The notes: generated from the letters alone by a model not told the origin. Counted from the stretch's first letter, positions 17,524-27,547 are shown. The stretch is 64,000 nucleotides of DNA from Lysobacter sp. Root690 (GCF_001427785.1 NZ_LMHM01000001.1:737116-801115); one strand, 5' to 3'. A program made the numbers and translations.

Positions 17524-17555
17524 GAGGCCCCGAGCATTTCGGGGCCTCCTTGTTT
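17524..17555 (+). terminator. Terminator between convergent genes
   Basis: Ten-bp stem GAGGCCCCGA/TCGGGGCCTC with a five-base loop, followed by CTTGTTT. It lies 24 bases after the iron-oxidase/VOC stop and 38 bases before the end of the opposing aminotransferase gene. Confidence 0.75.
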
Positions 17556-17592
17556 CCGCGGCCCGACAGGCATCGGGCCGCGCACGAAGCGG

Positions 17593-18963
17593 CTACGCCA
17601 CCGCGTATCGATCGGTCACGGCCAACGCCTCATCGATGATGGCCAGGCCCTGGCGCAGATCGTCTTCGCTGATCGTCAGCGGCGGCACCACATGGGTTCG
17701 GTTGAAATGAGTGAACGGCCACAGGCCGCGCTGCTTGCAGGCGGCGGCGAAGTCGGCCATAGGCCGGTTGTCGGCGCCCGCGGCGTTGTACGGCACCAGC
17801 GGTTCGCGGCTGTCGCGGTCGCGGACCAGTTCGATCGCCCAGAACATGCCGACACCGCGCACCTCGCCGACCGAGGGATGCCGCTGCTTGATCGCCTCCA
17901 GCGCGGGCGCGATGAGTTCGTCGCCGAGTCGGCGCACGCGCTCGATGATGCCGTCGTCTTGGTAAACGTTGATGCAGGCCACCGCGGCCGCGCAGGCCAG
18001 CGGGTGCCCCGAATAGGTCAGTCCGCCGGGGAACACCTTGGTGGCGAAACTCTCGGCGATACGCTCGCTTATGATCACGCCGCCGAGCGGCACGTAGCCG
18101 CAGTTGACGCCCTTGGCGAAGGCGATGAGGTCCGGCACCACGCGCCAGCGGTCGATCGCGAACCATTCGCCGCAGCGGCCGAAACCGGCCATCACTTCGT
18201 CTGCGACCATGACGATGCCATGCCGGTCGCATAACTCGCGAACGCCCTGCAGATAGCCGTCGGGCGGGACCAGGATGCCGTTGCCGCCGACGACGGTCTC
18301 GAGCACGATCGCCGCCACGGTGTGCGGACCTTCGACCATCAACACATCGGCCAGATGGGCCAAGGCGCGATCGCGCTCCTGCTCGGGCGAGGACGAATAA
18401 AAGGCCGAGCGGTACGGATACGGCCCCCAGAATTTGACCGCGCCGGTCACCCCAGGCTCGGCGCCCCAGCGACGCGGATCCCCGGTCAAGGCCATGGCGC
18501 CCGCGGTGGCGCCGTGATAACTGCGATAGGCCGACAGCACCTTGTGCCGGCCGGTGTGATGGCGGGCGATGCGCACGGCGTTCTCGATCGCCTCGGCGCC
18601 GCCGTTGGTGAAGAACACCTTGTTGAGATCGCCGGGCGCGACCTGCGCGATCAGCCGCGCCGCTTCGGCGGTGGCCTCGTTGGCGTGATACGGCGCGAGC
18701 GTGCACAGCTTGTCGGCCTGCGCCTTGATCGCTTCGATCAATTTTGGATGTTGATGACCCAGATTCACGTTGACCAATTGGCTGGAGAAATCCAGCCAGG
18801 TCTTGCCGCTCTCGTCCCAGAAGCGGGAGCCGCTCGCGCCGGCGACCACGACCGGATCCAGCGAGGCCTGCGCCGACCACGAATGGAAGACGTGCGCGCG
18901 ATCGTTGCGATACGCGGCCGATCTGGCCTGAGCCTGCGCGTCGTGGTCGGTGTCTGTCGTCAT
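17593..18963 (-). CDS. Class III PLP-dependent aminotransferase
   Basis: 456-residue class III (omega) aminotransferase. Motifs are FTNGGAEAIENAVRIAR, SYHGATAGAMALTGDPR, the cofactor Asp in VMVADEVMAGFGRCG and the PLP lysine in LIAFAKGVNCGYVPLGG. These enzymes move amino groups from omega-amino acids, polyamines or beta-alanine to pyruvate or 2-oxoglutarate; this one resembles the beta-alanine/taurine-pyruvate group but the substrate cannot be fixed. Length is typical. It converges on the iron oxidase/VOC gene across a terminator, so shared function would have to be by proximity rather than by operon. Confidence 0.88.
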   Translation of the reverse strand: MTTDTDHDAQAQARSAAYRNDRAHVFHSWSAQASLDPVVVAGASGSRFWDESGKTWLDFSSQLVNVNLGHQHPKLIEAIKAQADKLCTLAPYHANEATAEAARLIAQVAPGDLNKVFFTNGGAEAIENAVRIARHHTGRHKVLSAYRSYHGATAGAMALTGDPRRWGAEPGVTGAVKFWGPYPYRSAFYSSSPEQERDRALAHLADVLMVEGPHTVAAIVLETVVGGNGILVPPDGYLQGVRELCDRHGIVMVADEVMAGFGRCGEWFAIDRWRVVPDLIAFAKGVNCGYVPLGGVIISERIAESFATKVFPGGLTYSGHPLACAAAVACINVYQDDGIIERVRRLGDELIAPALEAIKQRHPSVGEVRGVGMFWAIELVRDRDSREPLVPYNAAGADNRPMADFAAACKQRGLWPFTHFNRTHVVPPLTISEDDLRQGLAIIDEALAVTDRYAVA

Positions 18964-19069
18964 GCCGTCGCTCCGGATGGGCGGAATGGATTGCCGTCAG
19001 GGCCGATCGTCAACGCGTCGCGGCCGATCCGCTTCTGCGGCGACAACCGCTCAAGGCCCGCGGCCAGAA

Positions 19070-20311
19070 TTACAGCGACCGTTCCGGCGCGCAAGCCGGG
19101 TTGGATGCGACCGACGCCGCTTGATCGTCACGCCGATCGATGTGCGCCGCCGCGCGTCTGCGGGCCAGCAGCCGATCGCGCAGCCGCAGGAACGGCCGCT
19201 CCACGCCGTAGTGCAACAGCGCGGCGGCTGCCAACGCGGCGACGCCAAAGGCGGCGAAGGCAACGATGCCGCGCCCGGCCAATACCTCGCCGAACGCCTC
19301 GTCGACCACATGGAACATCGCCTTATGCACCAGGTACAGGCTGTACGACGCAGCCGCGAGCCAACCGGCCCCGGGAATCGCCCAGCGCCCGATCCAACTG
19401 CCGCGGCTGGCGCCGGCGAACACCAGCAAGCCCAGGCCGGCCGACAGCACCGGCCAGCCGATCGCATTGCCGAGCAAGCCGGTGCGAACGTGAAACAGCT
19501 CGAACGCAAGCGCGACCACACCCAATCCGAGCAATAAGGCGATGTTGGCGTGAGCCTGCGCGCGCCGCCACGTGTGCGGGCGGAACGTCTTGAGCGTCGC
19601 CAACACGACGCCCGCGAGCAAGCCGTCGAGCCGGTTCCAGGTCGGGTAATAAATGTCCTCGACGAACCAGTTGCGCCGCGCCGCGTCGACCGGCCCTTCG
19701 ACCGCGGCATCGTGCAGCCAGACACCGGCGCGCAAGGCCACCCCGGCCAGCACCACGCCGATGCAGATCGCGACGAACGCCGCCTTCGAAGGCCGCCGCG
19801 TCAGCCACCACGCAAGCAGCGGGAACACCAGATAGAAATGCTCTTCCACGCACAGCGACCAGGCGTGCGAGAACGCCTTGTTGTCGCCGTAGTCGATCAG
19901 CAGATTGAGGGTGAAGCTCAGGAACTTCCATGCCGGCTCCAGGCCCGGCGCTTCGCGGAATCCCGGCACCCACATGTAGATCGCCAATACCGCCAGGAAC
20001 GCCGGCAGGATGCGGAACGCGCGACGCAGATAGAAACCGCCGAACGACAGGCGCTCGCCACGCGCGAGCGGCGCCAGCACCTGCGAGCCGATCAGATAGC
20101 CGCTGAGCACGAAGAACAGGTCGACACCCATCCAGCCGTAGCGCGACAGCCAGGCGTAGTCCTCGCCCAGGCCGCCGACCACGTAGGAATGAAACAGCAT
20201 CACCCAGACCACGGCGATCGCCCGCAGCAGATCGAGTCCGGGCAGGCGCGTCGCCTCGCCGGCCGGCTCCGGCGTTTGCAGGCGTGCTGCGTCGAGGGGT
20301 GCGTCCGCCAC
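19070..20311 (-). CDS. OafA/YrhL-type membrane acyltransferase
   Basis: 413-residue integral membrane acyltransferase of family 3. The N-terminus LPGLDLLRAIAVVWVMLFHS carries the conserved R/H region; GVDLFFVLSGYLIG and a later SLCVEEHFYLVFPLLAWW are diagnostic, and about ten hydrophobic segments can be counted. Members O-acetylate lipopolysaccharide O-antigen, capsule or membrane glycolipids using a cytosolic acyl donor. Adjacent genes do not point to a specific glycan. The C-terminal 30 residues are hydrophilic and basic. The gene stands alone between oppositely oriented or unrelated neighbours. Confidence 0.9.
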   Translation of the reverse strand: MADAPLDAARLQTPEPAGEATRLPGLDLLRAIAVVWVMLFHSYVVGGLGEDYAWLSRYGWMGVDLFFVLSGYLIGSQVLAPLARGERLSFGGFYLRRAFRILPAFLAVLAIYMWVPGFREAPGLEPAWKFLSFTLNLLIDYGDNKAFSHAWSLCVEEHFYLVFPLLAWWLTRRPSKAAFVAICIGVVLAGVALRAGVWLHDAAVEGPVDAARRNWFVEDIYYPTWNRLDGLLAGVVLATLKTFRPHTWRRAQAHANIALLLGLGVVALAFELFHVRTGLLGNAIGWPVLSAGLGLLVFAGASRGSWIGRWAIPGAGWLAAASYSLYLVHKAMFHVVDEAFGEVLAGRGIVAFAAFGVAALAAAALLHYGVERPFLRLRDRLLARRRAAAHIDRRDDQAASVASNPACAPERSL

Positions 20312-20562
20312 GTGGGCCGTCCTGTGCAGGAATCAAACCGGAACTGTAACGGACCCGGCGCGGTTGTGAATCGGCGCGTCGCCGAATCGTGCGCGGGTCG
20401 CGGCGAAGCGGTGGCTGCGTTTTCGAAACGCCCGGCGCTGCGGGCAGCGCCGCCTCGTGCCCGGTTCGCCGCATCCAGCCACCGGCTGGCCGCAGTGCGC
20501 GCGCCCGCCACGGCGCGCGGCGCTTACAGTCCGCTGCACCCTTGCAACCTGTCGAGGTTCGG

Positions 20563-21096
20563 ATGAAAGCGTTGTCGATTCTGCTCGCCTGCCTGCTGTC
20601 GCTGCCCGCATCCGCGTCCACTTCCGCGTCCACCAACGCAGAACCGCCGTCGCGCCAGCACGAGGCGGGCATCCGCTCGGTGATCGAAGCGTTCCGGGTG
20701 TCCATCGTCGAAAAGGACAAACCACGCTTCGTCGCGCTGTTCGTGCCCGCGCCGGTCACCTGGCAATCGGTCGACAGCGACGAGATGGTTGAACGGATCC
20801 GCAAGCAGCACCCGCGGGCGGCCAAGACCCGCTTCAATCCGGACAGCACCTATCTGAGCTTCATCGACAGCATCGTCAACGACCCCAAGCGGATCGAGGA
20901 AACCTTCGACCGCATCCGCATCGACAGCGACGGCGATATCGCATCGGTCGCTTTCGACTACCGGTTCGTGGTCGCGGGCGTCGAAAGCCATCATGGCCAG
21001 GAAAGCTGGCAGTTGCTGCGCACCGACCAGGGCTGGCGGATCGCTTCGGTGATCTGGTCCATGCGTCCGTCGCGCAAGGCGAGCGGCGGTCGATGA
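20563..21096 (+). CDS. Exported NTF2-like hypothetical protein
   Basis: 177 residues with a signal peptide (MKALSILLACLLSLPASAS) followed by a short Ser/Thr linker. The mature part looks like the SnoaL/NTF2-like cone fold: GIRSVIEAFRVSIVEKDKPRFVALF at the start, and HHGQESWQLLRTDQGWRIASV near the C-terminus. Periplasmic members of this kind usually have no known function. The start at 20563 has a weak GAGG nine bases upstream. It ends 72 bases before the sensor kinase gene on the same strand, so a common transcript is possible. Confidence 0.7.
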   Translation: MKALSILLACLLSLPASASTSASTNAEPPSRQHEAGIRSVIEAFRVSIVEKDKPRFVALFVPAPVTWQSVDSDEMVERIRKQHPRAAKTRFNPDSTYLSFIDSIVNDPKRIEETFDRIRIDSDGDIASVAFDYRFVVAGVESHHGQESWQLLRTDQGWRIASVIWSMRPSRKASGGR

Positions 21097-21168
21097 TGCG
21101 GTTGCCGCCTGGATCGGCGGGCTTGATGGCATCATGATTTCAAACCCAGCCGCCGGGACACCGAGTCG

Positions 21169-22266
21169 ATGAAACAAGCCGGGGATAGCGACATCGAACC
21201 GCTGTCGTCGCCGCCGTTCTGGCTGCCCGTCCTGGCGGGCCTGCCGATCGGCCTGTGCCTGATCGTGATGGCCCTGCCGGTGCTGGGCCACGGCCACGCC
21301 ACCGCCTACCGGACCTTGTACCTGCTCGCGTTCCTGATGTGGGTCGTGCCGCTGACCGCGTTGCAGCGCGCGTTGTGGCGCCGGCGCACGCCGCTGTGGG
21401 CCATGGCCTTCGTGCTGCTGGCGACGACTTATCTGATGTCGCTCGCGAACAACGCCCTCGGCGCCGCGCTGGCGGTGATCGCCGGCTGGGAGTCGGCATC
21501 GGATTTCGAATGGACCGGACTGTTCAGCGGCCTCGATGGCTGCTGGCTGGCCTTGATCGCGTTCTGCGCGATCCACGCAGTGGTGGCGTACTACGCCCAG
21601 CTGAAACAGGAACAGCACCGGCGCCTGCATATGACCGCGCTGGTGCGCGACGCGGAATTGCGCGCGCTGCGTTATCAACTGCGCCCGCACTTCCTGTTCA
21701 ACACGCTCAACGCCATCTCGGCCTTGGTGGCCGAGAACCGCAATCGCGAAGCCAGCGACATGATCGTCCGGCTCGGCGACTTCCTGCGCGCCACCCTGGA
21801 TGGATCGCAGGGCCATGAGGTCGCCTTGGCTGACGAATTGGCCTTGACCGAGACCTATCTGGAGATCGAGAAAGCGCGCCTCGGCGAGCGCCTGCGCCTG
21901 AAATGGCAGCTGGGGCCGGATCTGCTGCGCGCACGCGTGCCCTGCCTGCTGCTGCAACCGCTGGTCGAGAACGCCATCCATCACGGCATCGCGCGCCGCA
22001 CCGCCGCCGGCGAACTCGATATCCGCATCGCCCGCGAGGGCGACCGGCTATGCCTGCGCCTAAGCAACGACACCGAACCGACGTCATCGGCCGATGCCGC
22101 GCCGCGCGCCAGCGCCATCGGCCTGCGCAATATCCAGGAGCGCCTGGAAAAACTTTACCCCGGCGAACACGGCTTCGAGGCGGGTCCGCGCGCGGACGGC
22201 GGTTTCGAGGTGCGGGTGAGTCTGCCGTTTCGTGAGGCGTCCAGCGCGCAGGACACCTCCGCATGA
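21169..22266 (+). CDS. LytS/YehU-type sensor histidine kinase
   Basis: 365-residue inner-membrane histidine kinase of the His_kinase (PF06580) group. Four hydrophobic segments span the first 150 residues. The phospho-acceptor is His174 in RPHFLFNTLNAIS, followed by the ATP-binding N-box LLLQPLVENAIHHGI and GLRNIQERLEKLYPG. Its stop overlaps the start of the LytTR response regulator (ATGA), so the two are translated together. The stimulus is unknown because there is no extracellular domain of any size; such kinases often sense membrane state or small molecules within the bilayer. Confidence 0.9.
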   Translation: MKQAGDSDIEPLSSPPFWLPVLAGLPIGLCLIVMALPVLGHGHATAYRTLYLLAFLMWVVPLTALQRALWRRRTPLWAMAFVLLATTYLMSLANNALGAALAVIAGWESASDFEWTGLFSGLDGCWLALIAFCAIHAVVAYYAQLKQEQHRRLHMTALVRDAELRALRYQLRPHFLFNTLNAISALVAENRNREASDMIVRLGDFLRATLDGSQGHEVALADELALTETYLEIEKARLGERLRLKWQLGPDLLRARVPCLLLQPLVENAIHHGIARRTAAGELDIRIAREGDRLCLRLSNDTEPTSSADAAPRASAIGLRNIQERLEKLYPGEHGFEAGPRADGGFEVRVSLPFREASSAQDTSA

Positions 22267-23027
22267 TCCGCGTCGTGGTGATCGACGACGAACCGCTGGC
22301 CCGCAGCGGCGTGATCGTGCGGCTTGCACGGCAGGCCGATGTGGCGGTGGTCGGCGAATACGGCGATGGCGCCGCCGCGCTCTCCGGTTTGCGCGAGCTG
22401 CGGCCCGACCTGGTGTTCATCGACGTGCGCATGCCCGGGCTGTCCGGACTCGATGTGCTCGCCGCCCTGCCCGCGCACGAGCGCCCGATGGCGATCCTGT
22501 TGACCGCTTACGAGAGCTTCGCCGTGCGGGCCTTCGAGCTGCGGGCCGTCGACTACCTGCTCAAGCCCATCGACGACGAACGCTTCGCCGAAGCGCTCGA
22601 TCGCGCGCGCCAGGCGCTGGCGTGGCGAACGTCGATGCCGCCGGCGCCCGCGGCCGCCGAGCCGAACGCGCCCAGCCGCTGGCTGACCCGCTTCTGCGTG
22701 CGCGTGGGACGCAAGACCGTCTACCTCGCCGCCAGCGAGGTGGAATGGATCGAGGCCGACGGCGACTACGCCACCCTGCATGCCGGCGACAAGACGCATC
22801 TGCTGCGCGAATCGCTGCAGCGGCTGTGCGAGCGTCTCGACCCCGCGCTGTTCATGCGCGTGCATCGCTCCGCGATCGTCCGCATCGACTGCGTCACCGA
22901 GCTGCAGCCGCTGGCCAACCGCGACGCCATGCTGCGATTGCGCAGCGGCACGCCGCTGCGCGCGAGCCGCACCTACATCGAGCCCTTGCTCGGGCGGTTG
23001 CGTGGTGAGCCGGACCCGGAATCGTAG
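22263..23027 (+). CDS. LytTR family response regulator
   Basis: 254-residue response regulator. The receiver domain has the acidic pair IDDE (residues 7-10), phospho-acceptor Asp54 (FIDVRMPG), Thr in LLTAYES and Lys in YLLKPID. After a proline/alanine linker the LytTR DNA-binding domain follows (about 145-250: VEWIEADGDYATLHAG, LLRESLQRL, FMRVHRSAIV). It pairs with the overlapping kinase gene. Targets in this window are not known; LytTR regulators bind direct-repeat sites and often control secreted enzymes, biofilm or competence functions. Confidence 0.92.
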   Translation: MIRVVVIDDEPLARSGVIVRLARQADVAVVGEYGDGAAALSGLRELRPDLVFIDVRMPGLSGLDVLAALPAHERPMAILLTAYESFAVRAFELRAVDYLLKPIDDERFAEALDRARQALAWRTSMPPAPAAAEPNAPSRWLTRFCVRVGRKTVYLAASEVEWIEADGDYATLHAGDKTHLLRESLQRLCERLDPALFMRVHRSAIVRIDCVTELQPLANRDAMLRLRSGTPLRASRTYIEPLLGRLRGEPDPES

Positions 23028-23168
23028 TTGCCGGATTCCGGCGGCAAGTCGAACCTGGATTAGCCATCGTCGCGAAAGTCTCGTGCAACCTCCCGGCAAC
23101 TGCGAACCACTCACGCATCATCCGGTGTTCCGTTCGCGGCTGTCGCTGACGAAGTTCGCCGCGCTGAA

Positions 23169-25973
23169 TTAGCGCGCCGCAGCGGCACTTCCGACAAACC
23201 TGTCACGACCGAGCTTGACCGCCAGTTTGCGTGCATCGGCGAGATCCTCGTCGTTCGGCGGCGCGCGGCGCTCCAATTCCGGAAGTCCTTGGCGTAGCAA
23301 AGCACGCGCCCGAACCACATCGCCGCTGAGTGCATAAATCTCCGCCGCTTCGATTCGAATACGCGCCAATTGCAGATCGTCGGCTTGGATTCTTTCGCTA
23401 TACCCCAAGGCAGCCTCTATGTGCAGGCGTGCTCCAGCCAGGTCGCCGCGTTTTTTCGCCAGCATCGAATCGGTCGTCGCGAACATGGATCCAACACTCA
23501 GTTTTCCAGGAAAATGCCGCGCGTAGCCGGCGCGGCCGATCTCCAGGAAACGTTCGCTCTCATCGAGCCGTCCCTGTTCCATCAACATCTGGGCATGTAA
23601 ATACGCCACCCAGGCGTATTTCGCGGAGCGTTCGCCCCTGAGTCGCTTCGCCAGACTCAGCGCCCGTTCGATTGCGGTGGTGGATTCGGCCGTGCGCCCA
23701 AGGTCGAACATCACGTTGGCGCGAATCGCATGGGCATTGACGATCGCCTGGGCCATGCCGGGTTCATCCTCGGGAAGACGCGCGATCGCGTCGTCTAGAA
23801 GCACCAGAGCGCGCGCGGAATCACCTCTTTCGAAATAATGGATGGCCAATGTGACATCGCCATCGGCCAGGCTGCGCTCATCAAGCCCAAGGCGCTTCAT
23901 GATCGAGCGTGCTCGTCGCAGGTGGTCGGAGACGTTATGCCCATCTCCTTCCGGGACGAGTGTCAACGCCATCGCCGTCTCCGCGTCTGCGGTCAGCCGG
24001 CTGTTCTCGCCATAGATACGATGAGCGATTTCAAGCGCACGCCGCGTATGCCAGCGCTGTTCCAACGGGCGTTCCTGGACGTAACGCAGCCGCGCTGCGC
24101 TATTGTGCAGCGAAAACCAGAGCGGATCGTCCGGCCCCAACGATGCCTTCGCGGCTCTCTCGGATTGCTGCAAATAGGCCTGCGCTTGTGCGATTTCGTT
24201 CTTGGTCGCCGAAATATCGAGTAAACCGATTAACAGCGAGGCGCGCTCGGGCGAATCGCCGACCCCGGCTTGATCGAGATAGGTCAGACCGCGACGCATA
24301 TGGCGACCGGCGGCTTCCATATCGAAGACTTTCTGGGCGGTGGCTCCATAGTCCGCATAGGCTCTCGCCATCTCGACAGGGCCTGCATTAAACCGCTCGC
24401 GCAGTTCGACCATCTGCTTCATCGTAGCCAGCGCCTCGCGATGCCGGTCCAGTTGCATCAACACCTTTCCGCGCGCGCTCAAGGCACGGGCGCGCAACTC
24501 GGCGCCGGCGGGATCGCGACCGTCGAGCAACGACAACGCGACATCGGACGCGCGCAGGCCCGGTTGCGGATCGTTGACGCTGGCGTAGATCTCGGCCACG
24601 GTGAGCCAGGCGATGGCGCGGGTGACGCGATCCTCGGGCGGATTCCTGGCCAGCTTCTGCGTCGCCGCGCTCAGCAGCGAGGCGACCGTGATCGGCTTGC
24701 CGCGCGCCTGGGACGGATCGCTGGCGCCGAGCACCGAGACCAGGAAGTCGCGCGAGGCATGCGCATTGCGCGCCTCGCGTTCGGCGGCGATCTCGGCCGC
24801 GCGCGAACGCTGACGCTCGACATCGAGCCGTACCACGAACGCGCCGATCAACACCAGCGCACCGACCCCGACCGCGCAGCCCAACCGGTGCCGGCCGACG
24901 AATCGGCTCAGGCGATAGCCGAGCCGATCCGGCGCGGCCGAGATCGGCCGGCCTTCGAGGTAAGCGGCGATGTCGTCGGCCAAGGCCGTCGCCGTCGCGT
25001 AGCGGTCCTCCGGCCGTTCCGCGCAGGCCTTGAGCACGATGCGATCGAGATCGCCGCGCGGGACGAGGCGGCGCGCGCGATCCTCGGCGTGAACGCTCGG
25101 CGCCGGCACGTGCGCGTCGCCTTTTCTAAGCGTCGACAGCCTGGCCCCGGTCAACAGATCGAACAGCACCGTGCCCAGGCCGAACACGTCGGTCGACGTG
25201 GTCGCTTCCTCGCCGCGGCGCTGTTCCGGCGCGCCGTAGCCCGGAGTGAACGCGACGGTGACGGTCGCATTGTCGCCGAGGTTTTCGCCGATCAGCTTGC
25301 CGACGCCGAAATCGAGCAGCACCGGCGAACCGTCGTCGCGCACGATCACGTTGGACGGTTTGATGTCGCGATGCAGGATCAGGCGCTGGTGCGCGTGTTG
25401 CACGGCCATGCACAACTGCCGGAACAACTCCAGGCGCCGACCCAGATCGAAAGTTTGCGAGGCGATGTAGTCGGGCAGCGTCCGCCCCTCGACATAGTCC
25501 ATGACCAGGAAGGGCTGGCCCTGCTCGGTTTCGCCGCCGTCCAGATGCTTGGCGATCCGCGGATGATTGAGCCCGGCCAGCAAGGCGCGCTCGCGCCGCA
25601 TCCGACGCCGCTCGGCGAGCGTCGGCACGCCGTGCAGCAACTTCAGCGCGACCCGCTGCGCGGTACCGCCGACATCGCGCTCGGCCAGGAACACCGTGCC
25701 CATGCCGCCGGCGCCCAACTCGCTCAACAGCCGGTACGAACCGATGCGATGTCCCGGCGCCGGCACCGACCACAGATTTCCGAGCCGGTACGCGAGCGAG
25801 TCCGGCATCGCGTCGTCCCCGGTGTCCTGCGCATGCCGCAGCAGACGCAGCACCGTATCGCGCACCTGGGTATCGGCGTCAGCCGCGCAAACGAACTCGG
25901 CGCGCCGATCGGGCGGCTGGGTGCTGGCGGCGTGGAAGATTTCTTCGATCCGACTCAGTTGCTCGGGCGTCAT
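23169..25973 (-). CDS. Membrane Ser/Thr protein kinase with TPR region
   Basis: 934-residue eukaryotic-type kinase. An N-terminal segment (about 1-70) precedes the kinase domain: glycine loop LGAGGMGTVF, VALKLL lysine, catalytic HRDIKPSNVIV, DFGVGKL and GAPEQRRGE. One transmembrane helix (LGCAVGVGALVLIGAFVVRL, about 360-380) follows, then about 550 residues of helical TPR-like repeats, presumably periplasmic. The start has AGGAG 9-13 bases upstream. In Xanthomonadaceae such kinases often sit next to ECF sigma factor genes in a three-gene module; I see none adjacent, so it is an orphan here. It could phosphorylate regulators in response to envelope or peptide binding by the TPRs. It converges with the LytTR gene. 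Confidence 0.9.
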   Translation of the reverse strand: MTPEQLSRIEEIFHAASTQPPDRRAEFVCAADADTQVRDTVLRLLRHAQDTGDDAMPDSLAYRLGNLWSVPAPGHRIGSYRLLSELGAGGMGTVFLAERDVGGTAQRVALKLLHGVPTLAERRRMRRERALLAGLNHPRIAKHLDGGETEQGQPFLVMDYVEGRTLPDYIASQTFDLGRRLELFRQLCMAVQHAHQRLILHRDIKPSNVIVRDDGSPVLLDFGVGKLIGENLGDNATVTVAFTPGYGAPEQRRGEEATTSTDVFGLGTVLFDLLTGARLSTLRKGDAHVPAPSVHAEDRARRLVPRGDLDRIVLKACAERPEDRYATATALADDIAAYLEGRPISAAPDRLGYRLSRFVGRHRLGCAVGVGALVLIGAFVVRLDVERQRSRAAEIAAEREARNAHASRDFLVSVLGASDPSQARGKPITVASLLSAATQKLARNPPEDRVTRAIAWLTVAEIYASVNDPQPGLRASDVALSLLDGRDPAGAELRARALSARGKVLMQLDRHREALATMKQMVELRERFNAGPVEMARAYADYGATAQKVFDMEAAGRHMRRGLTYLDQAGVGDSPERASLLIGLLDISATKNEIAQAQAYLQQSERAAKASLGPDDPLWFSLHNSAARLRYVQERPLEQRWHTRRALEIAHRIYGENSRLTADAETAMALTLVPEGDGHNVSDHLRRARSIMKRLGLDERSLADGDVTLAIHYFERGDSARALVLLDDAIARLPEDEPGMAQAIVNAHAIRANVMFDLGRTAESTTAIERALSLAKRLRGERSAKYAWVAYLHAQMLMEQGRLDESERFLEIGRAGYARHFPGKLSVGSMFATTDSMLAKKRGDLAGARLHIEAALGYSERIQADDLQLARIRIEAAEIYALSGDVVRARALLRQGLPELERRAPPNDEDLADARKLAVKLGRDRFVGSAAAAR

Positions 25974-26390
25974 GGCGATGAACTCCTTTCCATCGGCCTG
26001 CCGGCCATGGGCGGAGTCTAGCGCTTCGATCGCATCCGGCCGCCGGGCGGCGTGCGCCTAATCAGGTGTTTCCCGCGACGCGGCGAGCGCGCTGACCATG
26101 ACGTAGTAACTATCGGGATCGCGTAACACGAACGAAACTGCGTGCAGCTTATTGCTCTTTGAAGAGCGCGGCCTTGGATTGCGGGAACAACCGCATGCGC
26201 CGGCTGCCGAACGATTCGCTCCGCGAATGCACCAGCATCGTCATCCTCGTATCTGTTCGAAGTTCCGGCCCTGCCCATGCCTCCACAGCGGCGCGCTGGA
26301 ATCGGGCCTGACCTTATCGCGACGGCCGTTTCCAGACTGTTTCTTCGCTACCCGCGCCGACGCCCAAGCGTCGACAGCATCGCTGCGAAC
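25974..26390. other. Intergenic stretch with possible decayed reading frame
   Basis: 417 bases between the kinase gene start and the next minus-strand gene. Apart from the possible VOC-like fragment at 26058-26150 I see nothing coding; frames are short and interrupted. Confidence 0.5.
26058..26150 (-). pseudogene. Possible C-terminal fragment of a VOC-like protein
   Basis: Minus-strand codons read HAVSFVLRDPDSYYVMVSAL to a TAG at 26058. The phrase VSFVLRDPDxYYVMVS is typical of the last strand of glyoxalase/VOC proteins. Upstream the frame degenerates into Arg/Ser-rich sequence and no start or N-terminal half is visible, so if real it is a remnant. It is short enough to be coincidence. Confidence 0.25.
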
Positions 26391-26897
26391 TCAGGGTCGA
26401 TCGCCCGCAAGCGGTGGGCAAGAGTCGTCGGACGCCACGCATAAAGGTATCGGCGTACCCAGCATCCCCGAACGCGATACCGGAACCAGCTCCAGCCTCC
26501 AGCGAACCTCTCCGTCGGCATCCGCGGAGAGGCTGGTCCAGGCCCAGTGAAGGGTGGCGGCGCCGTTTTCCGCGCGTCTGGGCGTGATGGGATGGGTGGG
26601 CAACGGCGCCTCGCCGTTACCGCCCGCCTGCTCGCGGATGAAGACGCCATAGCTGTCGATGTCGCGAGAAGTCGGACCGGACAGTTCGATGGTGATGAAG
26701 CCGATTCCGTCGCAAGTGCTGTCGCTTCTGACCTGCGGGACGAAATTGACCTTGCGCACCTGGAGCCGCGGCGGATTTTTCGTAACCTGCGTGGCGGCGC
26801 GTGGGTAAAATTCCGGCGACATGTACATTCTGCACGCCGATCCGGTGGCGGGCAGCAGCGCAAGCAGCGCGATGGCGGCGAAGCGTTTGTTCATCAT
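26391..26897 (-). CDS. Putative exported lipoprotein, unknown function
   Basis: 168 residues beginning MMNKRFAAIALLALLPATGS then AC, which could be a signal peptide with a lipobox-like end (TGSAC) or a plain secretion signal. The mature protein is beta-rich: RLQVRKVNFVPQVRSDSTCD, GFITIELSGPTSRDIDSYG, WRLELVPVSRSGMLG, with four cysteines. The alternation and the phrase FITIELSGP suggest an Ig-like or carbohydrate-binding sandwich, but I do not recognise a family. I chose the tandem ATG at 26897 because it gives the export signal; the longer frame from 26939 lacks it. Expression partners are not evident. Confidence 0.65.
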   Translation of the reverse strand: MMNKRFAAIALLALLPATGSACRMYMSPEFYPRAATQVTKNPPRLQVRKVNFVPQVRSDSTCDGIGFITIELSGPTSRDIDSYGVFIREQAGGNGEAPLPTHPITPRRAENGAATLHWAWTSLSADADGEVRWRLELVPVSRSGMLGTPIPLCVASDDSCPPLAGDRP

Positions 26898-27547
26898 CCC
26901 TGATCCCCCTGTCGAGCCGAGCAGCAAGCTGGGCTGCACGCCAGCGCCGCTCAGGCGCGAACCTATGTGATCACAACCCCGACCGATGTCAAACCACAGG
27001 CGGCATCCCAGGCCAACGCAGGTCGAAGGAACGCTGGCCGAACGACGCGGCCGCGATCAGAACACGATGAGTCGATCCGGTCGCCGCCGTCGTCGCGATC
27101 GCGGAAGTGCCCCATGAAAGATCTCCGGCCGCCGAGTACGGATCGGACGCAAACCCGGCTATCGCCAGGAACTATGCGAACAGGTCCAAAGGCCAGGCCA
27201 ACGCAACGGCACAGACCAATCGCAACGATGCCGAAGAACCGAATGCGTTGAGCATCGCTTGCTTGCGAAACCGCGGTTCCGGCCTCGCTCGTCCGCCTTG
27301 GACGAACACGCCCGCATGGCCAGCCGGACCGCCGCGCGAACCGGACTGGGCGGGTCCATTGAACCTTGGTCGCAGTGCCCGGCAAGTACGAGTGGCACAC
27401 ATCCTGTGCTAGCGTCGCCTTTCCCGATAATTCCGGAGGCCGCCGCCGCTTCTGGAGGGGTCGCGTCATCGCGATACGCGAGGGTTGCGCGTGCTGTCCG
27501 ACCGATGAGGGGAACGACCGGGGCGGCTTTCAACGGAGGGATAAAGC
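26898..27547. other. Intergenic stretch, nothing recognised
   Basis: About 650 bases between divergent small secreted-protein genes. Frames are Arg/Ser/Pro-rich and lack protein character; no RNA gene or clear repeat is seen. The ribosome site of the next gene, GGAGGG, is at 27535-27540. Confidence 0.55.
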
